Shown in pieces: positions 29,618 through 40,923 of a stretch of 64,000 nt of DNA (positions are counted from its first letter, which is position 1; every line of letters begins with the position of its first letter). The notes beneath the pieces were generated by a model. The model searched no databases and was not told the DNA's origin. It saw only the letters and a program-made list of their open reading frames with translations. Position numbers and translations under genes: made by a program. The stretch covers positions 558,001-622,000 of the forward strand of contig NZ_BMCG01000002.1 in assembly GCF_014635065.1 (NCBI RefSeq), given 5' to 3'. This stretch comes from Oxalicibacterium flavum (lineage in GTDB: Bacteria > Pseudomonadota > Gammaproteobacteria > Burkholderiales > Burkholderiaceae_D).

Positions 29618-30724
29618 TTATTTGGCCAGAATGATGCGCAGCATGCGACGCAAGGGTTCTGCGGCACCCCACAGCAGCTGGTCTCCGATCACGAAGGCCG
29701 AAACGTATTCCGGTCCCTGGTTGAGCTTGCGCACGCGGCCGACGCCGATGTCTAGACCGCCGGTGATGGCGGCCGGCGTCAGTTCCTTGACGGTGACGGC
29801 GCGCTCGTTCGGCACCCATTTGACCCACTGGTTGCCGGAACGGATGATGGATTCGACCTCGTCCAGCGGCACGTCCTTCTTCAGCTTGATCGTCAGCGCG
29901 AGGCTGTGGCAGCGCATGGCGCCGATGCGCACGCACAGGCCGTCGACCGGAATCGTCTGCGCGGTGCCGAGGATCTTGTTGACCTCGGCCTGACCCTTCC
30001 ACTCTTCCTTCGACTGGCCGTTGTCGAGCTGCGCGTCGATCCACGGGATCAGGCCACCGGCCAGCGGCGCGCCGAAGAATTCGGTCGGCACGTCCTGACG
30101 GATCGCCTGCGCCACCTTGCGGTCGATGTCGAGGATCGCCGACGACGGTGTCGCCAGTTCACTCGCCACCGCGCCATGCACCACGCCCATGCCGGCCAGC
30201 AGCTCGCGCATGTGGTTGGCACCGCCGCCGGAGGCAGCCTGGTAGGTCATCGAGCTGACCCAGTCAACCAGGCCTTCGCGGAACAGGCCGCCGACGCCCA
30301 TCAGCAGGATGGAGTTGGTGCAATTGCCGCCGATGTAGTTCTTGACGCCCTTGCCCAGCGCATCTTCGATGACGTTGAGGTTGACCGGATCGAGCACGAT
30401 GACGGCATCGTCCTTCATGCGCAGCGTCGAAGCCGCATCGATCCAGTAACCGTCCCAGCCCGCCGCGCGCAGCTTGGGGAAAATCTCGGTGGTGTAGTCG
30501 CCGCCCTGGCAGGTGATGATGATCTCGCACTTCTTCAGTGCCTCGATGTCGTTGGCATCCTGCAGCGTGGTTTCGTTCTTCGCCAGTGCCGGGGCCTTGC
30601 CGCCCTTGTTCGAGGTCGAGAAGAATACCGGTTCGATATGGTCGAAATCGCCCTCTTCCTGCATGCGCTGCATGAGGACCGAACCGACCATCCCACGCCA
30701 ACCTACGAGACCAACTAGCTTCAT
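29618..30724 (-). CDS. asd: aspartate-semialdehyde dehydrogenase
   Basis: A 368-residue NADPH enzyme at the entry to lysine, methionine, threonine and diaminopimelate synthesis. [14 protein letters not shown] is the nucleotide loop, and the active-site Cys135 lies in GGNCTNS, the number used for E. coli Asd when the third of three tandem ATGs (30724) is taken. That ATG also has the best spacing from AAGGGA. It is 82 bp after leuB. Confidence 0.97.
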   Translation of the reverse strand: MKLVGLVGWRGMVGSVLMQRMQEEGDFDHIEPVFFSTSNKGGKAPALAKNETTLQDANDIEALKKCEIIITCQGGDYTTEIFPKLRAAGWDGYWIDAASTLRMKDDAVIVLDPVNLNVIEDALGKGVKNYIGGNCTNSILLMGVGGLFREGLVDWVSSMTYQAASGGGANHMRELLAGMGVVHGAVASELATPSSAILDIDRKVAQAIRQDVPTEFFGAPLAGGLIPWIDAQLDNGQSKEEWKGQAEVNKILGTAQTIPVDGLCVRIGAMRCHSLALTIKLKKDVPLDEVESIIRSGNQWVKWVPNERAVTVKELTPAAITGGLDIGVGRVRKLNQGPEYVSAFVIGDQLLWGAAEPLRRMLRIILAK

Positions 30725-30805
30725 CATCATTTCCCTTGTAACGGACGGCGAACAACGCCGCCCTGTTAATCGAATGCCTGCCGCAGGGTTACCGCGCGAG
30801 CTGGA

Positions 30806-31876
<1,071 letters not shown>

Positions 31877-31928
31877 GTGGATGATTTCAGAAAGTTAAAA
31901 ATAAGTCGGTGCGCAGGTGCCATCGGGA

Positions 31929-32576
31929 TCAGATCGTGTTCGACAGCCACGGCTGCGTCGCCAGATGGCGTTCCTCGAAAGCACGAATCTTGTCGGCCTT
32001 CTGCAGCGTCAGGCCGATGTCGTCGAGGCCGTTGAGCATGCAGTACTTGCGGAAGGCATCGATCTCGAACGGATAGTTGGTGCCGCCGTCGGTGGTGCCG
32101 ACGAGCTGCTTGTCGAGGTCGATCACGAGGCGGAAGCCCGGGAACGCCTTGACCTCGTCGAACAGGTGATCGATCTGCGATTCGCCGAGCACGATCGGCA
32201 GCAGGCCGTTCTTGTAGCAGTTGTTGAAGAAGATGTCGGCGAAGCTCGGCGCGAGGATCGCGCGGAAACCGTACTGGCTCAGTGCCCACGGCGCATGTTC
32301 GCGCGACGAACCGCAACCGAAGTTCTTGCGCGTCAGCAGGATGGAGGCACCCTGGTAGCGCGGCTGGTTCAGCACGAAATCCGGGTTCAGCGGCCGGTTT
32401 GAATTGTCCTGGCCGGGCTGGCCGACGTCGAGATAGCGCCATTCGTCGAACAGGTTGGGACCGAAGCCCGTGCGCTTGATCGATTTCAGGAACTGCTTGG
32501 GAATGATGGCGTCGGTATCGACGTTGGCGCGATCCAGCGGCGCCACCAGGCCATCGAGAAGAGTAAATTTTTCCAT
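31929..32576 (-). CDS. leuD: 3-isopropylmalate dehydratase small subunit
   Basis: A 215-residue swivelling subunit of isopropylmalate isomerase, beginning [22 protein letters not shown] with [15 protein letters not shown]. It pairs with LeuC. Start ATG 32576; the SD is weak. 82 bp after the entericidin gene. Confidence 0.97.
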   Translation of the reverse strand: MEKFTLLDGLVAPLDRANVDTDAIIPKQFLKSIKRTGFGPNLFDEWRYLDVGQPGQDNSNRPLNPDFVLNQPRYQGASILLTRKNFGCGSSREHAPWALSQYGFRAILAPSFADIFFNNCYKNGLLPIVLGESQIDHLFDEVKAFPGFRLVIDLDKQLVGTTDGGTNYPFEIDAFRKYCMLNGLDDIGLTLQKADKIRAFEERHLATQPWLSNTI

Positions 32577-32658
32577 GCTATCCAACTCAACTAATATGAC
32601 GCCGCGACCAACCGCGAACGCCGGTCATGCGCCGGGCATCGGCGCACAGCGGGCAATC

Positions 32659-32775
32659 TCATTTGCCCTGGATTTTTTCGCCGGCGCGTTCGACGTCCTT
32701 GCCGAAACCATTCACCGTATTGCAAGCGGCCAGCAGCCACGCGGAAGCGATCAACAAAACCACGACTTTTTTCAT
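32659..32775 (-). CDS. entericidin A/B family lipoprotein
   Basis: A 38-residue lipoprotein precursor between leuC and leuD. MKKVVVLLIASAWLLAAC is a type II signal peptide with lipobox LAAC (Cys18); the mature part is NTVNGFGKDVERAGEKIQGK, the classic entericidin pattern. GGGGAG lies six bases before the ATG. Entericidins are small envelope lipoproteins of a stress-linked antidote/toxin pair in E. coli. Only one copy is here, and its presence inside a leu operon suggests co-transcription rather than shared function. Confidence 0.92.
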   Translation of the reverse strand: MKKVVVLLIASAWLLAACNTVNGFGKDVERAGEKIQGK

Positions 32776-32797
32776 CTTTTTCTCCCCGGTTCGAGAT

Positions 32798-34198
32798 TTA
32801 CAACTTGCGCACGTCGACGAAATGGCCTTCGATGCCGGCGGCAGCCGCCATCGCCGGGCTCACCAGGTGCGTGCGTCCGCCCGCACCCTGCCGTCCCTCG
32901 AAGTTGCGGTTGGAAGTCGAGGCGCAGCGCTCGCCCGGTTCCAGACGGTCGGCGTTCATCGCCAGACACATCGAGCAGCCCGGTTCGCGCCATTCGAAGC
33001 CGGCATCCTTGAAGATGCGGTCGAGACCTTCGCGCTCGGCCTGTTCCTTCACGAGGCCCGAGCCCGGCACCACCATCGCCAGCTTGACGTTGGAGGCGCG
33101 ATGCTTGCCGCGCACCACGGCCGCGGCCGCGCGCAAATCCTCGATGCGCGAGTTGGTGCAGGAACCGATGAACACCTTGTCGATGCGGATATCCTCGATC
33201 GGCGTGTTCGGCTTCAGGCCCATGTAGACCAGCGCCTTTTCCATGCCGTCGCGCTTGACCGGGTCCTTTTCCCTGTCCGGATCGGGCACGCGGCCGTCGA
33301 CCGGCACCACCATTTCCGGCGAAGTGCCCCAGGTGACCTGCGGCTTGATCTCGGCCGCGTCCAGCGTCACCACCATGTCGAACCTGGCGCCCGGATCGGA
33401 ATGCAGCGTGCGCCAGTAGGCAACCGCGCGATCCCAGTGCGGACCGACCGGCGAGAACGGACGGTTCTTGACGTAGTTGATCGTGGTGTCGTCGACTGCC
33501 ACCATGCCGGCGCGCGCACCGGCCTCGATCGCCATGTTGCAGATCGTCATGCGGCCTTCCATCGACAACCCGCGGATCGCCGAGCCGGCGAACTCGATTG
33601 CGTAGCCGGTACCGCCAGCAGTGCCGATCTTGCCGATCACGGCCAGCACGATGTCCTTGGCGGTCACGCCGGCCGGCAGCACGCCGTCGACCTGCACCAG
33701 CATGGCCTTGGATTTCTTCTGCAGCAGCGTCTGCGTCGCCAGCACGTGCTCGACCTCGGAGGTGCCGATGCCGTGCGCCAGCGCGGCGAATGCGCCGTGC
33801 GTCGAAGTATGCGAATCGCCGCAGACCACCGTCATGCCCGGCAGCGTGGCGCCCTGCTCGGGGCCGATCACGTGCACGATGCCCTGGCGCTTGTCGCGCA
33901 TGTTGAAGTAAGTCAGGCCGAAGGTGTTCGCGTTCTGGTCGAGCGTCTCGACCTGCAGGCGCGAGGTCGGGTCGGCGATGCCTTCGGTACGGTCGGTGGT
34001 CGGCACGTTGTGGTCGGCCACCATCAGGTTGGCGGACACGCGCCACGGCTGGCGGCCGGCCAGCTTCAGGCCCTCGAATGCCTGCGGACTGGTCACCTCG
34101 TGCAGCAGGTGGCGGTCGATATAGAGGACGGTCGTGCCGTCGTCGCCGGTTTCGACGACATGCGACTGCCAGAGTTTGTCGTAGAGCGTTTGAGCCAT
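32798..34198 (-). CDS. leuC: 3-isopropylmalate dehydratase large subunit
   Basis: A 466-residue aconitase-family [4Fe-4S] enzyme. Cluster cysteines are in FIGSCTNSR and [10 protein letters not shown]. It begins with [15 protein letters not shown]. First gene of the leuC-entericidin-leuD-leuB run; its promoter lies in the 198 bases between it and the M48 gene terminator side. Confidence 0.98.
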   Translation of the reverse strand: MAQTLYDKLWQSHVVETGDDGTTVLYIDRHLLHEVTSPQAFEGLKLAGRQPWRVSANLMVADHNVPTTDRTEGIADPTSRLQVETLDQNANTFGLTYFNMRDKRQGIVHVIGPEQGATLPGMTVVCGDSHTSTHGAFAALAHGIGTSEVEHVLATQTLLQKKSKAMLVQVDGVLPAGVTAKDIVLAVIGKIGTAGGTGYAIEFAGSAIRGLSMEGRMTICNMAIEAGARAGMVAVDDTTINYVKNRPFSPVGPHWDRAVAYWRTLHSDPGARFDMVVTLDAAEIKPQVTWGTSPEMVVPVDGRVPDPDREKDPVKRDGMEKALVYMGLKPNTPIEDIRIDKVFIGSCTNSRIEDLRAAAAVVRGKHRASNVKLAMVVPGSGLVKEQAEREGLDRIFKDAGFEWREPGCSMCLAMNADRLEPGERCASTSNRNFEGRQGAGGRTHLVSPAMAAAAGIEGHFVDVRKL

Positions 34199-34352
34199 GA
34201 TTCGCGTGAAAATGAAGTCTAGTGACGATCTCGGGAAAACCGTCTGGAAAGCTCTCGATTATGCCATATTTGCGATAGGGTTATCTGCGGCAACCCCGAC
34301 GCGGCAAGTGATTCGACAGGATCAAGATGGGGACGATCCGCCTGTCATCAAC

Positions 34353-34378
34353 GGAAAAGCGGGCCGAAGCCCGCTTTC
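34353..34378 (-). terminator. intrinsic terminator after the M48 peptidase gene
   Basis: A 9-bp stem (AAAGCGGGC / GCCCGCTTT) with a CGAA tetraloop, followed by TTTTCC on the minus strand, 19 bp past the gene. Confidence 0.7.
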
Positions 34379-34396
34379 CTGCGCATGCCAAGCGTT

Positions 34397-35221
34397 TCAA
34401 CGCCGGGCCTGTTTATACAACGGCATGACTCTTTCCGAATACACGGTCAGGTCGCGGATACGATCCTGGCTGCTCGGGTGGGTCGACAGCAGCTTGGGCG
34501 GTTCGCTGCCGCCGGCCTGCCCCATTTTCTGCCACAGCGTGATGGCGGCGCGCGGATCGTAGCCGGCGCGGGCCGCGAGTTCCACGCCGATGCGGTCGGC
34601 TTCGGTTTCATGGCCGCGCGAGTTGGGCAATCCCATCAGCCCCATGTACGCATACTGCGCGCCCTGCTGTCCGAGGTCGCCCACGCCAAAGATGGCCGAG
34701 CCGATCGAGATCAGGCTACCCGCAACCGCCTGCTCGGATGCGCGCTCGCGCGCATGCTCGCGCAGTGCATGGGCGATCTCGTGGCCGATCACGGCCGCCA
34801 GTTCATCGTCGGTCACCTTCAACTTTTCGATCAGACCGGTATAGACCGCGATCTTGCCGCCCGGCATGCACCAGGCATTGACCTCATTCGAAGTCAGGAC
34901 ATTGACTTCCCATTTCCAGTTGCGCGCGTCCGGACGAAACACACCGGTCTGTGCAATCAGCCGGTCCGAGATGGTGCGCACGCGGCGTACCTGCGCGGCG
35001 TTGACGTTCAGTGCATTCTTTTTCTGCTGCTCTGCCAGCAGTTCCGAATACTGCTTGGTGGCAGCCTGGTCGAGTTCCTGTGCCGATACCATCATGCGCT
35101 GCTGGCGGTCGATGCCAACGGCGCCACCCTGAGTGGTCTGCACGGTTTCGCAGGCGGTAACGAGCAAGGCGGCTGCCACCACCAGCGGCGGGACAAGGCG
35201 TGAACGCAGGGATCGCTTCAT
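34397..35221 (-). CDS. M48 family metallopeptidase, lipoprotein
   Basis: A 274-residue exported zinc protease. The signal peptide has lipobox VTAC (Cys24). The catalytic HEIAH motif is at 147-151, with the third ligand region ETEADRIGVELAARAGYDP. LoiP/BepA-type M48 proteins act in outer-membrane protein quality control. Start ATG 35221 with GGAGGAG five bases upstream. It is 43 bp downstream of aroC on the same strand, so likely co-transcribed. Confidence 0.93.
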   Translation of the reverse strand: MKRSLRSRLVPPLVVAAALLVTACETVQTTQGGAVGIDRQQRMMVSAQELDQAATKQYSELLAEQQKKNALNVNAAQVRRVRTISDRLIAQTGVFRPDARNWKWEVNVLTSNEVNAWCMPGGKIAVYTGLIEKLKVTDDELAAVIGHEIAHALREHARERASEQAVAGSLISIGSAIFGVGDLGQQGAQYAYMGLMGLPNSRGHETEADRIGVELAARAGYDPRAAITLWQKMGQAGGSEPPKLLSTHPSSQDRIRDLTVYSERVMPLYKQARR

Positions 35222-35264
35222 TTTTCTCCTCCGAATGAATGACGAATGGGACGCGCCCGCCGCT

Positions 35265-36365
35265 TCAGGGACGGGCTGCGGGAATGCGCGGCGTGGAGAC
35301 CGAGACGTCGCCGCATTGCGCGCGATGACGCAGAGCATGATCCATCAGCACCAGCGCCAGCATCGCCTCGGCGATCGGCGTGGCGCGGATGCCGACGCAG
35401 GGATCGTGGCGGCCGTGGGTCTCGACCAGGACCGGATCGCCGCTCCTGTCGATCGAATGGCGCGGCGTGCGGATGCTGGAAGTCGGCTTGATCGCGATCG
35501 ATGCCGTGATGTTCTGTCCGGTCGAGATGCCGCCGAGCACGCCGCCGGCATGGTTGCTGGCAAAACCTTCGGGCGTGAGTTCGTCGCCGTGCTCGGTGCC
35601 CTTCTGCGCCACCGAGGCGAAGCCGGCGCCGATCTCGACGCCCTTGACGGCGTTGATGCCCATCAGCGCGTAGGCGATGTCGGCATCGAGCTTGTCGTAG
35701 ATCGGCTCACCGAGTCCGACCGGCACGTTCTCGGCCACCACCTCGATGCGTGCGCCGCAGGAATCGCCCTGCTTGCGCAGTTCGTCCATGTAGTCCTCGA
35801 GCTGCGGGATCATGCTGGCGTTGGCCGCGAAGAACGGATTCTGCGTCACGTGCGCCCAGTCCTCGAACGGCACCACCAGTTCGCCGAGCTGGCTCATGTA
35901 GCCGCGGAAGGTAGTGCCGTACTGCTGATGCAGCCATTTCTTGGCAACCGCCGCCGCGCCAACCACCGGCGCCGTCAGGCGGGCCGACGAGCGGCCGCCA
36001 CCGCGCGGATCGCGGATGCCGTACTTGTGCCAGTAGGTGTAGTCGGCATGGCCGGGACGGAAGGTCTCGACGATGTTGCCGTAATCCTTGCTGCGCTGGT
36101 CCTGGTTGCGGATCAGCAACGCAATCGGCGTGCCCGTGGTTTTTCCTTCGTAGACGCCGGACAGGATCTCGACCGTATCGGGCTCCTGGCGCTGCGTCAC
36201 GTGGCGCGAGGTACCCGGCTTGCGGCGGTCCAGATCGAGCTGGATGTCGGCCTCCGACAACGACATTCCCGGCGGACAGCCATCGATCACGCAGCCGATC
36301 GCGGGGCCGTGCGACTCGCCGAAAGTGGTAACGGTAAAGAGGGTGCCAAACGTGTTGCCGGACAT
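35265..36365 (-). CDS. aroC: chorismate synthase
   Basis: A 366-residue FMN-dependent lyase making chorismate from EPSP. Signatures are [34 protein letters not shown] and [22 protein letters not shown] (split), plus the C-terminal [17 protein letters not shown]. Start ATG 36365. Divergent from the GGDEF-EAL gene across 144 bp. Confidence 0.98.
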   Translation of the reverse strand: MSGNTFGTLFTVTTFGESHGPAIGCVIDGCPPGMSLSEADIQLDLDRRKPGTSRHVTQRQEPDTVEILSGVYEGKTTGTPIALLIRNQDQRSKDYGNIVETFRPGHADYTYWHKYGIRDPRGGGRSSARLTAPVVGAAAVAKKWLHQQYGTTFRGYMSQLGELVVPFEDWAHVTQNPFFAANASMIPQLEDYMDELRKQGDSCGARIEVVAENVPVGLGEPIYDKLDADIAYALMGINAVKGVEIGAGFASVAQKGTEHGDELTPEGFASNHAGGVLGGISTGQNITASIAIKPTSSIRTPRHSIDRSGDPVLVETHGRHDPCVGIRATPIAEAMLALVLMDHALRHRAQCGDVSVSTPRIPAARP

Positions 36366-36509
36366 GGGAGCGTTTTCGTGAACCAATAAAGCGCACATTC
36401 TACCGTGGACGCAAAACCCACAGTTACATAAAAAACGTTGCCTCACGCCAAATCGGTGGGCACACTACCGAATCGAAATCAGATAACCATCCCGGGAGAG
36501 TTCGCAACA

Positions 36510-38756
36510 ATGCGCCATTCGCACAGCCTCAATCCACGCGAATCGGTACTTCCTCCCGCAGGCCCCTCTCCTTTCACCGCCGGCAAACCAGTCTGGCAAG
36601 TGATGATCGTCGGCAAGGATGCCGGCTTCCATACTGCCGTGAGCTTTGCGCTGGCCCGCCTCGACATGCGGGAACAGCCGCTCGACTTTCTGCACGTGCG
36701 CTCCTTCGCGCAGGCACAGGCCATGTGGGCCGACGTGCCGAAGCTCGCCATGCTCGTGCTGGACGACTGCTCGCTGCCACGCCAGGAAAGCATGCAGTTG
36801 CTGCACGCATTGCGCAATGCCGCGCATCTGCAGGACACGCGCATCGTCGTGCGCAGCGAGCATGACAAGCACGCGCCGGCCTATCGCACCTTCGGCGCAT
36901 TCGACATCAGCGCCTGCCTGCCCGGCGAAGAGATCGACCGTCAGGCCTGCATGCATGCCTTTTCCGACGCCCTGCGCGCCTATGGTCAGCTCGACGCCAT
37001 CCGGGCCGGCAACCGCGGTCTCGACAAGATCCTGCACGCGAACCGCGAGCTGACCGCATTGACCACGATCGAGGAATTCGCGCCGGAAGTGCTGCGCCAG
37101 CTGACCGACCTGCTGCAACTGCCCGAGGATGGCCTGATCTGCATCCGAGAAACCCTGCACGACCGCCGAACCGAATCGTTCGTGGTGGCAGCCACCGGCA
37201 ACTACAAAGCGTTGATCAATCATCCGGTCTCGACGCTGGATACCGGCGTGCAGGCCATCATCGAACAGGCCATGGAGGCACGGCACAGAGTGCAGGCGCA
37301 CGGTCTTGCCGCCCTCTACTTTGCAGGGGAAGGCGCACGCTGCCTGGTGGTGCTGATCCGCGTCGAACGTGCACTCGACGATGTCGAAACGCGACTGCTG
37401 GACGTCTTCGCCAGCATCGTGTCGATCGGCTTGACCAATATCCTGCTGGTGACGCGCCTGCACAATTCGGCCTATTACGATTCGCTGACCAAACTGCCCA
37501 ACCGTGTACGGCTGAAGGACATTCTCGACGACACACTCGAAGAAACCGCCTCTGCACCGGCAACCCTGGCCCTGATCGATATCGATCACTTCGCCGAAAC
37601 CAACGATGCGCTCGGCCATCGCTTCGGCGACTACCTGCTGCTTGCCATCGCCACGCGCCTGCAATCGCACCTGGGCCATCACCTGGTCGTCGCACGCATC
37701 GGCGGCGACACCTTCGGCGTACTCGGCGACGAGCAGCAGGTCACGCCGGAAGCCATTCTCGCGCAGTTCGAACGGCCGTTCGCCATCGACTCCCATCAGG
37801 TGCAGATTTCGGCCACCGTCGGCCTGCTGCGCCTGGCCGAGCATGCGGGCAGCGGTGCCGAAGCGCTCAAGAATGCGCATATCGCGCTCAAGCGCGCCAA
37901 ATCACGCCAGCGTGCCGGCCATCTGTATTTTTCGCGCAGCATGGACGTCGATATCCGCGAACGCGTCAACATGATGCATGCGTTGCGCCGAACCTTCGAA
38001 GAAAACCGGCTGTTCGTCGTCTATCAGCCGCAGATCGACATGGTCACGCGCGAACCGGTCGGCGCCGAAGCCCTGCTGCGCTGGCGCGGCGACGACGGCG
38101 CGATGATCTCCCCCGAGCGCTTCATCCCGATTGCTGAATATTCAGGCCTGATCGTCGAACTCGGCGAATGGGTGCTGCGGCAAGCCTGCCTGCAAACGGT
38201 ACGATTGCGCGAGCATGGCTTCGCCGACTTCATGATTGCGGTCAACGTCTCGCAGGTGCAATTGCGTCACCCGCAGTTTCTCGCCATGCTCAAACGCACG
38301 CTGGCCGAATCGCAGGCAGTGGCGCACTGCATCGAACTCGAAATCACCGAATCGATGGCCATGGACGATCCCGAGGCGCTGACGCACCTGCTCGACCAGA
38401 TCACGGCGACCGGCGTCAGCATCGCCATCGACGATTTCGGCACCGGCTTTTCTTCGCTCAGCCATCTGCAGAAACTCAATGTCGATCGCCTCAAGATCGA
38501 TCGCGCCTTCGTCGCCGAAATCACGGAATCGGCACGCGGCAGCAGCATTGCCGAAGCCATCATCCAGCTCGGCCGCAACCTCGACCTCGATGTGATTGCA
38601 GAAGGAGTGGAAAACGAACGCCAGGCCATGGTCCTGTCGGAACTCGGCTGCAGCTGCGCACAGGGCTATCTGTTCGCGCAGCCGCTGACGTCCGAGAAGC
38701 TGGAAGAATGGCTGCGGCTGAACAGCCGGAAAGAAGGCGGACGCCCTCTTTCCTAG
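36510..38756 (+). CDS. DUF3369-GGDEF-EAL protein with degenerate GGDEF motif
   Basis: A 748-residue cytoplasmic protein. An N-terminal receiver-like region (about 25-145) lacks the usual acidic pair (IVGKDAG) and keeps VLDDC. A DUF3369 sensor region follows at about 150-320, then GGDEF at about 325-485 with GGDTF at 398-402, and EAL at about 500-745. The EAL motifs are intact: AEALLRW, VNVSQVQL, LEITES, DDFGTGFSSL, KIDRAFV and AEGVEN. I expect phosphodiesterase activity with an inactive, perhaps GTP-sensing, cyclase domain. Start ATG 36510 has GGGAGAG upstream; TTG 36438 is less likely. Its stop codon overlaps that of the convergent MFS gene. Confidence 0.9.
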   Translation: MRHSHSLNPRESVLPPAGPSPFTAGKPVWQVMIVGKDAGFHTAVSFALARLDMREQPLDFLHVRSFAQAQAMWADVPKLAMLVLDDCSLPRQESMQLLHALRNAAHLQDTRIVVRSEHDKHAPAYRTFGAFDISACLPGEEIDRQACMHAFSDALRAYGQLDAIRAGNRGLDKILHANRELTALTTIEEFAPEVLRQLTDLLQLPEDGLICIRETLHDRRTESFVVAATGNYKALINHPVSTLDTGVQAIIEQAMEARHRVQAHGLAALYFAGEGARCLVVLIRVERALDDVETRLLDVFASIVSIGLTNILLVTRLHNSAYYDSLTKLPNRVRLKDILDDTLEETASAPATLALIDIDHFAETNDALGHRFGDYLLLAIATRLQSHLGHHLVVARIGGDTFGVLGDEQQVTPEAILAQFERPFAIDSHQVQISATVGLLRLAEHAGSGAEALKNAHIALKRAKSRQRAGHLYFSRSMDVDIRERVNMMHALRRTFEENRLFVVYQPQIDMVTREPVGAEALLRWRGDDGAMISPERFIPIAEYSGLIVELGEWVLRQACLQTVRLREHGFADFMIAVNVSQVQLRHPQFLAMLKRTLAESQAVAHCIELEITESMAMDDPEALTHLLDQITATGVSIAIDDFGTGFSSLSHLQKLNVDRLKIDRAFVAEITESARGSSIAEAIIQLGRNLDLDVIAEGVENERQAMVLSELGCSCAQGYLFAQPLTSEKLEEWLRLNSRKEGGRPLS

Positions 38757-40078
38757 GCTTCATTCCGGCGCAACAGCCACTGTCGAAAACGCTGCATGAA
38801 CTCCGGCATCGCCACGAATATCGCGGCGCCCACCACGGCATTGAGCACGGCTGTCACCATGAACAACTGCGGAATGCTCAATCCCAGATTGAGCAGCAGC
38901 ATCGCCAGCAGCGCCGCCGCCACCATGAACAATGCATTGAGAATGTTCATGCCGGCGATGGTGCGCGACAGGTGCGTGGGATCGCAGCGCGTCTGCACCA
39001 GTGCGAACAGCGGCACGATGTAAATCCCGCCGAACACGCCGATCATCAGGCAATCGAACAGAATGCGCAGACTGCCTGCCTGCCCCAGATAGGCGGCGAT
39101 ATCCACGGTGCCAGTGGCCACATAGCCGCCGCTGGCGAGATAAAGATCGAAGCAGAACACCGTCAGGCCGATCGTTCCCAGCGGCACCAGGCCGATCTCG
39201 ACACGATGATTGGACAGACGTTCGCACAACAGCGAACCGGTACCCACGCCCAGCGAAAACACCGTCAGCAGCAGCACGAAGATGCTGTGATCTCCTTGCA
39301 AGTATTCCTTGGCGTACAGCGGGAATTGCGCAAGCAGGATCGCGCCGTAGAACCAGAACCACGAATTGGCCAGCATGGCAATGAAGACCGGGCGGTTGCG
39401 GTACGAGAAGCGCAGGTTGGCGACCGTTTCCGACGCGATGTTCCAGTTGATTTTCAGCTCCGGCGCCGGCGGCGGCGAATCCGGCATCGCGCGTGCGAAC
39501 AGCCAGCCGGCCACCGCGATCGCGATCGTGCCGACCGCCACGTACTCGATACCCCACGGCCGCTGCGACACCAGCACCGCACCCAGCACTTCGCCGAGCA
39601 GGATGCCGACGAAAGTGCCCATCTCGACCAGTCCGTTGCCGCCAACCAGTTCGTGCGGTGCCAGCTTCTGCGGCAGGTAGGCATATTTGACCGGACCGAA
39701 CAGCGTGGAATGCAGCCCCATGCCGGCCACCGCCGCAATCAGCAGCCACAGGCTATGCGTCATCCAGCCAATCGCGGCCACACCCATGATGGCGATCTCG
39801 AGCAGTTTGACGTAGCGCGTCAGGCGCGACTTTTCGAACTTGTCGGCAAGCTGCCCGGACAGTGCCGAGAACAGCACGAAGGGTAGGATGAACAGACCCG
39901 GAATCAGGTTGTTCAACAGGCCACGATCCATGGTGGTCCAGCTCAGGGCATCGAAGGTCAGCGCCGTCAGCAGTGCGGTCTTGAAGACGTTGTCGTTGAA
40001 GGCACCAAGGAACTGAGCGCAAAAGAAGGGAGCGAAGCGGCGTTGCGCGAGCAGCGCGAATTGACTTGTTTTGCGCAT
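38753..40078 (-). CDS. MFS transporter, LplT-like
   Basis: A 441-residue permease with about 12 TM helices. It begins RRFAPFFCAQFLGAFNDNVFKTALL, typical of the lysophospholipid transporter LplT and the MFS half of Aas fusions. The substrate is thus possibly lysophospholipid, but no acyltransferase partner is present. Start ATG 40078; three short direct repeats lie just upstream. Convergent and overlapping by four bases with the GGDEF-EAL gene. Confidence 0.85.
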   Translation of the reverse strand: MRKTSQFALLAQRRFAPFFCAQFLGAFNDNVFKTALLTALTFDALSWTTMDRGLLNNLIPGLFILPFVLFSALSGQLADKFEKSRLTRYVKLLEIAIMGVAAIGWMTHSLWLLIAAVAGMGLHSTLFGPVKYAYLPQKLAPHELVGGNGLVEMGTFVGILLGEVLGAVLVSQRPWGIEYVAVGTIAIAVAGWLFARAMPDSPPPAPELKINWNIASETVANLRFSYRNRPVFIAMLANSWFWFYGAILLAQFPLYAKEYLQGDHSIFVLLLTVFSLGVGTGSLLCERLSNHRVEIGLVPLGTIGLTVFCFDLYLASGGYVATGTVDIAAYLGQAGSLRILFDCLMIGVFGGIYIVPLFALVQTRCDPTHLSRTIAGMNILNALFMVAAALLAMLLLNLGLSIPQLFMVTAVLNAVVGAAIFVAMPEFMQRFRQWLLRRNEA

Positions 40079-40082
40079 GAGT

Positions 40083-40124
40083 GGGCTTGTGAAAACGGGC
40101 TTGTGAAACGGGGCTTTCGAAAAG
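40083..40124. repeat. three tandem near-repeats of 13-14 bp upstream of the MFS gene
   Basis: GGGCTTGTGAAAAC (40083-40096), GGGCTTGTGAAAC (40097-40109) and a diverged GGGCTTTCGAAAAG (40111-40124) lie immediately 5' of the MFS start. They may be slippage products or regulator sites. Confidence 0.6.
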
Positions 40125-40210
40125 GCGCAGCAGGACGCAGGATAGCCCGCCGGTTGATGACAACCGGATTGTAAAGGATGCGGCGATGCGCTTGCCTCGT
40201 CTGACAAGAC

Positions 40211-40236
40211 CGCCCGCCGTCATGCGGCGGCGGGCG
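40211..40236. other. GC-rich hairpin after the CBS gene
   Basis: The 9-bp perfect stem CGCCCGCCG / CGGCGGGCG lies just past the CBS stop on the minus strand. No proper T-run follows, so termination is uncertain. Confidence 0.4.
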
Positions 40237-40244
40237 AACAGAGG

Positions 40245-40703
40245 TCAGCGTTCCTCTTCCGCTTCGACCGGCGAATCCTGGATGTAGGACTTCAACATGC
40301 GGTTCTCGAAACTCTGCGCCTCGAACACCGCCTTCGCCACGTCATAGAACGACATCACGCCCATCAGCGAACCATCGCGCTCGTCGCGTACCGGCACATA
40401 ACGCGCATGCTGTTCGAGCATCAGGCGCCGCACGTCGTTGAGGTCGGTATCGGGCGAAACCACGATCGGCTTGTCGTTCATGTGGTTGCGCACGCTTTCA
40501 CCGCCAAGTGCACCGCCGTTTTCATGCAGCGTAGAGATCACTTCGCGGAAGGTCAGCATGCCGATCAGCCTGCCGCCCTCCATCACGACAAGGGAACCGA
40601 TGTCCTTTTCCGCCATGGTGTTGACAGCATCGAGGATCGGGCTGTCTGGCGTCACGGTGAAGAGAATGTTTCCTTTTACCTTGAGTATTTCGGATACCTT
40701 CAT
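40245..40703 (-). CDS. tandem CBS-domain protein
   Basis: A 152-residue cytoplasmic protein made almost entirely of two CBS domains (about 8-60, DAVNTMAEKDIGSLVVMEGGRLIGMLTFRE; about 75-130, RRLMLEQHARYVPVRDERDGSLMGVMSFYD). Bateman modules bind adenosyl ligands such as AMP, ATP or SAM. The partner is unknown. Transcribed upstream of the MFS gene. Confidence 0.93.
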   Translation of the reverse strand: MKVSEILKVKGNILFTVTPDSPILDAVNTMAEKDIGSLVVMEGGRLIGMLTFREVISTLHENGGALGGESVRNHMNDKPIVVSPDTDLNDVRRLMLEQHARYVPVRDERDGSLMGVMSFYDVAKAVFEAQSFENRMLKSYIQDSPVEAEEER

Positions 40704-40923
40704 GGGACTGTCCTCGCACGTTATGGTTATACTTCGGACACTTGCACTCTAATCCCGCGTTCGCGAAAAAGCCATCTTTCGCTCTCGTCTCCTTTGCATT
40801 TCGAAAAACGCCACGCATGGCGGCAGACGAAATGTCTCGCGCAACGGCCGGGATGAAGCTATGACAATTTTTCCCACAAATAAATCCTGAGCCGACAACC
40901 GTTGCCGCCACGCAATCCCGCGA

